A program made the position numbers and the translations under genes. Shown here one piece after another: positions 6,506-11,766 of a stretch of 11,766 bases of DNA (within the stretch, counting starts at the first letter, position 1; each line of letters begins with the position of its first letter). Source of the stretch: Candidatus Omnitrophota bacterium (lineage in GTDB: Bacteria; Ratteibacteria; UBA8468; B48-G9; JAFGKM01); NCBI GenBank assembly GCA_023819545.1, contig JAMWCA010000028.1:1-11766 (forward strand), read 5' to 3'. The notes under the pieces were generated by a model. The model was not told the DNA's origin. It searched no databases and saw only the letters and a program-made list of their open reading frames with translations.

Positions 6506-6534
6506 TTGACAGAAAAAGTTAAAAAATGTAGATT
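6506..6534 (+). promoter_or_regulatory. Promoter of comM, predicted leaderless
   Basis: A consensus TTGACA (6506-6511), an exact 17-base spacer and TAGATT (6529-6534) precede comM. Seven bases beyond the -10 box is 6541, the A of the ATG. No Shine-Dalgarno sequence is present; the bases before the start are AAAATT, much as at the divergent nuclease gene. Confidence 0.65.
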
Positions 6535-6540
6535 AAAATT

Positions 6541-8064
6541 ATGATTTCAAAAATATCTTCTTTTACAATTTGGGGAATTGATGCTTATCCTGTTGAAATA
6601 GAAGTTGATATTTCAAAAGGGGTTCCAGGAATTTCAATAGTTGGACTTCCAGATCAGGCAATTAAAGAAAGTAAGGATAGAATAAAACCTGCAATTAAAA
6701 ACTCTGGATATGAATTCCCATCAGGGAAAATCACAATTAATCTTGCTCCTGCTGATTTAAGGAAAGAAGGTCCATATTTTGATTTACCAATTGCAATAGG
6801 GATACTTGCAGCAAGTGGGAAGATAAAACAGTTAAAAATTAATGAATTTTATTTTGTTGGTGAACTTGCTTTAAATGGAGAAATAAGGCCTGTTCCCGGT
6901 ATTTTACCTATGGTATTAAAATTAAAAGAAATTAAAAGTAAAAAGTTTATTATACCTTTTGAAAATTCTCTTGAAGGGTCTATCATAAAAGATGTAGATG
7001 TTTATCCTGTAAAAAATTTAAATCAATGTGTTGAATTTTTAATAGGAGAAAAAGAAATAGAACCAGTTAAATCAGATATTGAAGAAATTTTTAATAAAAG
7101 AAACAAATATGATGTTGATTTTAAAGAAGTAAAAGGACAAAGATATGTTAAAAGAGCAGTTGAGGTTGCAGTAAGTGGTGGACATAATATTTTAATGATA
7201 GGTTCTCCTGGAAGTGGAAAGACAATGATAGCAAGAAGAATACCAACAATTTTACCTTCTCTAACATTAGAGGAGGCATTGGAAATTACAAAGATTCATT
7301 CAGTTAGTGGTATTTTAAAAGGGCCTATTGTTTTTGAAAGACCATTTAGAAGTCCTCATCATACAATTTCAGATATTGCTTTAATAGGTGGAGGGGCAGT
7401 CCCAAAACCAGGAGAAGTAAGTTTAGCACATAATGGTGTTTTATTTCTTGATGAGATGGCTGAATTTCATAGGGATGTTCTTGAAGGATTAAGGCAACCA
7501 CTTGAAGATGGAAAAGTTAATATTTCAAGAGCAAAAGGACGTATTGAATTTCCGTCAAGATTTTTACTTGTAGCAGCAACAAATCCATGTCCATGTGGTT
7601 GGTATGGTGATAGTCAAAGAGAATGTCATTGCACTTTATCACAGATTTTAAAATATAGAAAGAAACTATCAGGACCATTGCTTGATAGAATTGATATACA
7701 TATAGAGATAACAAGTTTACCAGCAAATATTTTGTTTGAAGAGAAAGAAGAGGAAAGTTCAGAAAGTATAAGGAAAAGAGTTGAAATGGCAAGGGAAATC
7801 CAAAAAGAAAGGTTTAAAAATGAAAATATTTATTTCAATGCACATATGAATTCTTCACAAATAAAAAAGTATTGTATTCTATCAGATGAAGCAAAAGATT
7901 TATTAAAAAATGCTATAGAAAATCTAAAAATATCAGCAAGAGCATATGATAAAATAAGAAAAGTGGCAAGAACAATAGCAGACCTTGATCAATCAGAAAA
8001 AATTCTTCCACACCATATTTCAGAAGCAATTCAGTATAGATGCCTTGACAAAGAATTTATTTAA
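6541..8064 (+). CDS. comM: YifB/ComM family Mg-chelatase-like AAA+ ATPase
   Basis: The 507 residues match the full ComM/YifB layout. The N-terminal ChlI-like domain carries VEVDISKGVPGISIVGLPDQAIKES and ITINLAPADLRKEGPYFDLPIA. The AAA+ core has Walker A GSPGSGKT (221-228), the RSPHHTISD block and Walker B LFLDEM (301-306). Next come the cysteine cluster NPCPCGWYGD..ECHC (Cys350, 352, 362, 364), GPLLDRIDIHIE with its sensor arginine, and a C-terminal Mg_chelatase_C helical domain ending in the usual IADL..S......H..EAIQYR block. In Vibrio, ComM is a hexameric helicase that promotes branch migration when transformed DNA integrates; many non-transformable bacteria also carry it. It is cytosolic. 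The ATG fits the family start (MISKISSFTIWGID) and coincides with the predicted transcription start. It is divergent from a nuclease gene, and the two may act in the same DNA-processing pathway. The stop is one base from the end of the convergent SDR relic. Confidence 0.95.
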   Translation: MISKISSFTIWGIDAYPVEIEVDISKGVPGISIVGLPDQAIKESKDRIKPAIKNSGYEFPSGKITINLAPADLRKEGPYFDLPIAIGILAASGKIKQLKINEFYFVGELALNGEIRPVPGILPMVLKLKEIKSKKFIIPFENSLEGSIIKDVDVYPVKNLNQCVEFLIGEKEIEPVKSDIEEIFNKRNKYDVDFKEVKGQRYVKRAVEVAVSGGHNILMIGSPGSGKTMIARRIPTILPSLTLEEALEITKIHSVSGILKGPIVFERPFRSPHHTISDIALIGGGAVPKPGEVSLAHNGVLFLDEMAEFHRDVLEGLRQPLEDGKVNISRAKGRIEFPSRFLLVAATNPCPCGWYGDSQRECHCTLSQILKYRKKLSGPLLDRIDIHIEITSLPANILFEEKEEESSESIRKRVEMAREIQKERFKNENIYFNAHMNSSQIKKYCILSDEAKDLLKNAIENLKISARAYDKIRKVARTIADLDQSEKILPHHISEAIQYRCLDKEFI

Positions 8065-8065
8065 A

Positions 8066-8215
8066 TTACCAACAAGTATATCCACCATCAATTACAAGGA
8101 CACTTCTAATTATATAACTTGATTATATAATATTTTTACAAAAAACTTCCAATCCCTGACTTGCACTATTACAATTGTTTTTTCCTTCAATTTTAAAAAG
8201 CTGTTTTGTTTCCAT
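8066..8215 (-). pseudogene. Short-chain dehydrogenase/reductase (SDR) pseudogene with internal deletion
   Basis: Read on the minus strand from the ATG at 8215, this stretch holds the two ends of an SDR gene without its middle. The first codons give METKQLFKIEGK, a typical SDR opening, then a damaged glycine loop (SASQGL). After a stop codon the same frame gives SSYIIRSVLVIDGGYTCW and the final TAA; SDR proteins commonly end SSYITGQVLVVDGGYTxW. It has 50 codons against about 250 in the family, so roughly 200 are missing. Reading the next frame around the loop recovers KTIVI before GASQGL, which indicates an extra A in the A-run and lost bases in the TG of VTGAS: further decay. It starts 19 bases after the stop of the FAD oxidoreductase gene, so it was probably the last gene of that operon. 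The family call is strong despite the length, because both ends match and are in the right order. Confidence 0.8.
8109..8130. repeat. Short direct repeat inside the SDR relic
   Basis: The 9-mer ATTATATAA occurs at 8109-8117 and 8122-8130, separated by CTTG, giving a 13-base period. It covers the point in the SDR relic where the in-frame stop appears and the C-terminal homology begins. A slippage duplication is the simplest explanation, but AT-rich DNA makes short repeats common. Confidence 0.45.
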
Positions 8216-8234
8216 CTTAACTATCTTTTCATTT

Positions 8235-10433
8235 TTAAAATTTATAAACCCTTACTTCATATACGATTAGATTTTCACTTCCATTTGTTGATAAAAATTC
8301 TATTTTAATTTTTTTACTTTTAACTGTATCAATTTTATATTTGCAAAAGTAAGAAGTATTGTCCCGAATTTCTAAAATTTTATTCCATCTACCTTTATTT
8401 TCAACAAAAATATCAAAATCTTTTGGAATGTTTTTTGGGATATATAAAGGTTCAAAATGAGTATACTCTTTGTCCAATTCTGAATCAAAAATAAACTGAA
8501 TAAAATTGAATTCTCTCTCTTTTTCAAATTCAATTTCAAGATACTGTGGGAAAGATTTATCAGAAATCCATACATTTGTCCATTTTTCAGGTCTTGATAC
8601 CCCATTTACTATGTTTTCTGACCCAAATGGATAAATTTCTAGCTCTATTTCAAAGTATAAATTAAATCTTTTTGACCAACTAATAAATCTCCATTTTTCC
8701 CTTGGTTTTGAAATCAAGGATAAACCGGGTAAACTTTCAGATGTTGTTTTTAAATAGATATTAGGATTTGAATCAAAATAAAACCAATAAATACCCCTTT
8801 TGAATTCATAATTTATATCAACAATTATCTCTTCATCTGATTTTTTAAGATTCATTTCTCTTAATAAAATATCTTCTTCTGAATTAAAATCCCATAAGTC
8901 ATAAGAATTCCTTAAATGAAATTTTAAATTGGTTTCTTTTTCAACCTTACATTTAAATTTAATTTTTTCTATCTTCCCTTCAAGAGGAACTTTCTGTCCA
9001 ATTGGGATATCAAGTTTAATTTCACCATCAAATTTTTCAAATTTTAAAGAGCTTGTTGAAGAAGAATAAACTTTAGAATTTAAACATAAATCTCCTTTGT
9101 CTTGATTTTTTACTTCGGGTATAAAACATCCTTCTCTTAACAATATTTGTTGTAGTTCTTTATAATAACCTTTCTCATAGATTTCCCTTGGTGAACAATT
9201 ATATTTTTTACATAGATAAACAGCAGTTCCTGCTGCCTGACCAATTAATGCACAAGTGCCCATCAATCTTGTAGTTCCAAGTGCTACATGGGAAACACTT
9301 ATATTCCTTCCTGCAAAAAACAAATTCTTTATATTTTTTGAATAGATACATCTATAAGGTATTTGGTAAACATATACAAATCTTTTATCTTGTTCTTCTA
9401 ATCTTTTTTCTCTTTCTATTTGGTGCGTTGGTTCTGGTGGTTGGTCTTTTGCCAAAATTCCACCAGGAGTATGCAAATCAATAAACCATCCACCATAAGC
9501 AATAGAATCTTTGAATTTTTTTCTTTTTTTAATATCATTTTCATTTAAAATATAATCTCCTATAAACCTTCTTGACTCTCTTTTCCCCGGAACCATACCA
9601 ATCCAGTCAATAATATAATTAGCAAAACCATGTTCTTCTGCATTTTTAATATGGTCCCATACGCCTAAAATATATGAGAGTAATTTATCTTTTATTTCTT
9701 CATTGTCATAAATTGTATCAAATGGCCATCCAATCTCAATCCACCAGTATCCTGGCTGGTAATTGTGTGCTCTTGTTTTTAATGTTATATCATCCTTTTC
9801 AAATTTAATCGCCCATTCTGGTGGTTCAAATTTAACAGGTTTCCCAATATCTTTGACATGGAATAAAAGAGAATTGCCCATAATACCCATATCTTCTTTC
9901 TCAGGTGCAAGTTCTTCCCCAAACTCATATTTACTTTCTCTCCCAATTCTAAATTCTGCACCGGAAGAAAAACCAACAACTCCATCACCAGTAGCATCAA
10001 TAAAATAATCTCCATAAATAATAAATTCTTTTTCATTTCCAAGTTGGACACAATAAACACCTTCTATTTCTTCTTTAGATTTCATAATTGCTTTTCTTAC
10101 AGATGTATTTAAATATATTTCAACTCCCTCATTTCTTAAAAACTCATACAAAACAATATCAAGGATTCCATTATTCCATGTAGTTCTGTGATACTCATAA
10201 TTCCTTTTTCTTTCCTCAAGAAAAATCTCATTAATAATTCCTGTTTCTCTTGCCCATGAATTAGTAGCACATGCACCACCAATATTTACTCTTATTTCAG
10301 AACTTGCATTCCCGCCAAATACAGGTCTATCTTGAATTATACAGGCAGATAGTCCCAATCTTTTGCCTGCTATTGCTGAACATACTCCTGCAATTCCTCC
10401 TCCACACACTACAAGTTCATATTTTTTCTCCAT
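8235..10433 (-). CDS. FAD-dependent oxidoreductase (FAD_oxidored family) with C-terminal discoidin-like domain
   Basis: The 732 residues open with a Rossmann FAD site, VVCGGGIAGVCSA (Gly11, Gly13, Gly16), then RPVFGGNASSEIRV (36-49). The second FAD segment is YFIDATGDGVVGFSSGAE (143-160), and the closing motif FAGRNISVSHVALGTTRLMG (373-392) is followed by CALIGQAAGTA. This is the FAD_oxidored (PF12831-type) pattern. Residues about 440-600 look beta-rich, and about 605-732 resemble an F5/8 type C (discoidin) carbohydrate-binding fold (VNGVSRPEKWTNVWIS..FPQYLEIEF, ending NLIVYEVRVYKF). Such proteins are common in polysaccharide-degrading PVC-type bacteria; the substrate is unknown and oxidation of a sugar is inference. 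No signal peptide was seen, which is odd for a glycan-binding tail. It lies 55 bases downstream of moeA and 19 bases upstream of a dead SDR gene. Only a weak AAGAG precedes the ATG. Confidence 0.87.
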   Translation of the reverse strand: MEKKYELVVCGGGIAGVCSAIAGKRLGLSACIIQDRPVFGGNASSEIRVNIGGACATNSWARETGIINEIFLEERKRNYEYHRTTWNNGILDIVLYEFLRNEGVEIYLNTSVRKAIMKSKEEIEGVYCVQLGNEKEFIIYGDYFIDATGDGVVGFSSGAEFRIGRESKYEFGEELAPEKEDMGIMGNSLLFHVKDIGKPVKFEPPEWAIKFEKDDITLKTRAHNYQPGYWWIEIGWPFDTIYDNEEIKDKLLSYILGVWDHIKNAEEHGFANYIIDWIGMVPGKRESRRFIGDYILNENDIKKRKKFKDSIAYGGWFIDLHTPGGILAKDQPPEPTHQIEREKRLEEQDKRFVYVYQIPYRCIYSKNIKNLFFAGRNISVSHVALGTTRLMGTCALIGQAAGTAVYLCKKYNCSPREIYEKGYYKELQQILLREGCFIPEVKNQDKGDLCLNSKVYSSSTSSLKFEKFDGEIKLDIPIGQKVPLEGKIEKIKFKCKVEKETNLKFHLRNSYDLWDFNSEEDILLREMNLKKSDEEIIVDINYEFKRGIYWFYFDSNPNIYLKTTSESLPGLSLISKPREKWRFISWSKRFNLYFEIELEIYPFGSENIVNGVSRPEKWTNVWISDKSFPQYLEIEFEKEREFNFIQFIFDSELDKEYTHFEPLYIPKNIPKDFDIFVENKGRWNKILEIRDNTSYFCKYKIDTVKSKKIKIEFLSTNGSENLIVYEVRVYKF

Positions 10434-10488
10434 TTTTCTCTTCTCTTTTCTACCTATGAGGTGCCCTTTGGAGATCGTTTTTAGAGAA
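10434..10488. other. moeA to FAD oxidoreductase spacer with a GC-richer core
   Basis: This 55-base spacer has a core at about 10451-10477 that is clearly richer in G+C than the surrounding DNA. It contains a small inverted repeat, ACCT-ATG-AGGT (10453-10463). There is no T-run on the minus strand that would make a terminator, and no good -35/-10 pair, so read-through from moeA into the oxidoreductase gene is likely. Its function is unknown. Confidence 0.35.
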
Positions 10489-11703
10489 TTAAAATAATAA
10501 TTCTACCTCTACTTCTTCTCCTTGTCTTATTTCAGAACCGACAGGTAAATTTACAACTCCATCACAAAAAACTATTGATTTTAAGATGCCTGATTTTTGT
10601 TTTGGGAATACATCTGCAAATATTTTTCCATTTTCTTCTTTTAATTTCACCCTAATAAATGATAATCTATCTCCTTTATTTTCAATTGTTTGTGTTAAGA
10701 TTGCTTTTATTTTTTTCTTTTCTATTTTTTCTTGTCCTAACATCTTTAAAATACATGGTCTAACTAAATTTTGAAAATTTAGAAAAGCAGAAACAGGGTA
10801 TCCTGGTAATCCAAAAATTAAAGTTTTTCCTTTTTTCCCAAAAAATACAGGTTTCCCAGGTTTAACCGCGACTTTCCAAAATATCTGTTTTACTTTAAGT
10901 TTTTTTAAAACATCTATTACCAAGTCATAATTCCCCTCCGACACACCTCCAGAGATTAAAAGTATATCATTTTTTAAACCTTGTTTTATTTTTGTTTCTA
11001 AAGAAGTATAATCATCTTTGGAAATCCCTAAATAAACAGGTATTCCACCATATTTAATAATTAATGAGTAAAGAGAATAACTATTTGCATCATAAATTTT
11101 CCCAAAAGTTAGTTTTTTTCCAGGTGATATAATTTCGTTTCCAGTAATTAAAATCCCAACTTTTGGTCTTTTTCTTACAATAACATTTTTATAACCTAAA
11201 CTGCCTAAAATTCCGATATGATTAGGTTCAAGTTTAATACCAGAACTCAAAATTAATTCTCCCTTTTTAATATCTTCTCCTTTATAGGAAACATTTTCTC
11301 CTTTTTTTATTTCCCTTTTTATCTTAATAAATTTGCCTTCTGAATTACTTAATGTCTCAACTTCTTCAAGCATTACTACAGAATCTGAACCTTCAGGCAT
11401 TAAACTACCTGTCATAATCATAGAACATTCATTTATTAATATTTTTTTATTTGGTTTTTTACCTGCTGGAATTTCTTCAATTACTTTAAGGATAACAGGG
11501 TTTTGTGGAGATGCAGACAGTGTAGAAATTGAATTTATTGCATATCCATCCATCGCAGCACGGTCAAAACCTGGAATATCAATGTCTGAGATAATATCTT
11601 CTGCTAAAATCCTTCCATAACAAGAAAAAAGGTCAATCCTTTCAATAGGCATCAATTTTACTTCTTTTAAAACCAATTCTAATGCATCTTTTAAAGTTAT
11701 CAT
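10489..11703 (-). CDS. moeA: Molybdopterin molybdenumtransferase MoeA
   Basis: MoeA inserts molybdate into adenylylated molybdopterin, the last common step of molybdenum cofactor synthesis; tungsten is possible in some organisms. The 404 residues cover all domains. The N-terminal part carries IPGFDRAAMDGYA (43-55) and the EEIPAGKKP segment. The MogA-like domain from about 180 has VGILITGNEI (182-191), YDANSY, SGGVSEGNYD (251-260) and KPGKPVFFG (281-289), followed by GLPGYPVSA (298-306). A C-terminal beta domain ends with LPVGSEIRQGEEVEVELLF. The loop usually read as GGVSVG is GGVSEG here, and GLPGYP replaces the more common GLPGNP. It is cytosolic. No other cofactor genes are in view. A GGGAG ribosome site and a TTGACA promoter lie upstream. 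It is the first gene in view of a minus-strand set that continues into the FAD oxidoreductase. Confidence 0.94.
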   Translation of the reverse strand: MITLKDALELVLKEVKLMPIERIDLFSCYGRILAEDIISDIDIPGFDRAAMDGYAINSISTLSASPQNPVILKVIEEIPAGKKPNKKILINECSMIMTGSLMPEGSDSVVMLEEVETLSNSEGKFIKIKREIKKGENVSYKGEDIKKGELILSSGIKLEPNHIGILGSLGYKNVIVRKRPKVGILITGNEIISPGKKLTFGKIYDANSYSLYSLIIKYGGIPVYLGISKDDYTSLETKIKQGLKNDILLISGGVSEGNYDLVIDVLKKLKVKQIFWKVAVKPGKPVFFGKKGKTLIFGLPGYPVSAFLNFQNLVRPCILKMLGQEKIEKKKIKAILTQTIENKGDRLSFIRVKLKEENGKIFADVFPKQKSGILKSIVFCDGVVNLPVGSEIRQGEEVEVELLF

Positions 11704-11711
11704 ATGGAATT

Positions 11712-11716
11712 CTCCC
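11712..11716 (-). promoter_or_regulatory. Ribosome binding site of moeA
   Basis: GGGAG on the minus strand lies eight bases before the ATG at 11703, within AAAAAGGGAG. It confirms the start and marks moeA as a gene with a conventional leader. Confidence 0.6.
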
Positions 11717-11729
11717 TTTTTGAATATTT

Positions 11730-11758
11730 AAATTAAAACAAAGTTTTAAGTTTGTCAA
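11730..11758 (-). promoter_or_regulatory. Probable promoter of moeA
   Basis: On the minus strand, a consensus TTGACA (11758 to 11753) is followed after 17 bases by TAATTT (11735 to 11730), a weak -10 with three of six matches. The predicted transcription start is near 11723, giving a leader of about 20 bases that contains the ribosome site, unlike the leaderless-looking promoters elsewhere in the window. Confidence 0.5.
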
Positions 11759-11766
11759 ATATATAA

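Noticed and set aside
7517..7792. Minus-strand ORF of 91 codons inside comM
   Set aside because: It lies within well-conserved comM coding sequence on the other strand, has low-complexity composition and no domain or ribosome site.
8064..8240. Region downstream of comM as plain intergenic DNA or a terminator
   Set aside because: The minus-strand frame shows SDR N- and C-terminal signatures, and no GC-rich hairpin with a T-run was seen.
9763..10060. Plus- and minus-strand ORFs inside the FAD oxidoreductase gene
   Set aside because: The in-frame protein here carries the second FAD segment; the other frames give no recognisable product.
10456..10497. A 13-codon plus-strand ORF (MRCPLEIVFRELK) between moeA and the FAD oxidoreductase
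   Set aside because: There is no ribosome site, it runs into the moeA end, and chance ORFs of this size are common.
1..11766. CRISPR arrays, tRNA or rRNA genes, transposases, phage genes
   Set aside because: No spaced repeats, tRNA-like folds, or transposase or integrase motifs were visible on either strand.

Overview
The window comes from a very AT-rich bacterial genome (around 30% G+C by eye, with lysine-, isoleucine- and asparagine-rich proteins). The gene content is RsmI, ComM, MoeA, a PpiD/SurA-like anchored chaperone, a LeuT-type transporter, a large FAD_oxidored protein and TIM-barrel isomerase and methyltransferase relatives. That mix fits an uncultivated anaerobe of the Omnitrophota/PVC-like range or a deep thermophilic lineage. 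This placement is inference: there is no rRNA or other phylogenetic marker in the window. No tRNA, rRNA, CRISPR array, insertion sequence or phage gene was seen, and no gene-free stretch exceeds about 110 bases.

Layout. (1) 3-674, +: 3' part of a MetE/UROD-like zinc methyltransferase gene cut by the window edge; its tail overlaps the convergent DUF1015 gene. (2) 652-3210, -: a tightly overlapping three-gene operon read rsmI, then a membrane-anchored SurA/PpiD-like N-domain protein, then a DUF1015 protein. (3) 3281-5678, +: a three-gene operon of a xylose-isomerase-like TIM-barrel protein, a close LeuT homologue, and a 31-codon TTG-start gene overlapping the LeuT end. The small gene looks like the accessory small subunit (MetS type) of NSS transporters. 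(4) 5675-6433, -: a RecB/Cas4-like PD-(D/E)XK nuclease. (5) 6541-8064, +: comM, divergent from the nuclease gene. (6) 8066-11703, -: moeA, a 732-residue FAD-dependent oxidoreductase with a discoidin-like tail, and a 50-codon relic of a short-chain dehydrogenase gene. The relic keeps recognisable N- and C-terminal ends but has lost the middle.

How the parts relate. The transporter operon probably imports an amino acid with Na+ and includes its own small membrane partner. The nuclease and ComM are both DNA-processing proteins and share a promoter region, which suggests but does not prove a shared role in recombination or transformation. The FAD oxidoreductase and the dead dehydrogenase were probably once a co-transcribed redox pair.

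Three points deserve most attention: the overlooked NSS small-subunit gene, the collapsed SDR pseudogene, and three promoters whose -10 box sits so close to the start codon that the mRNAs should be leaderless.
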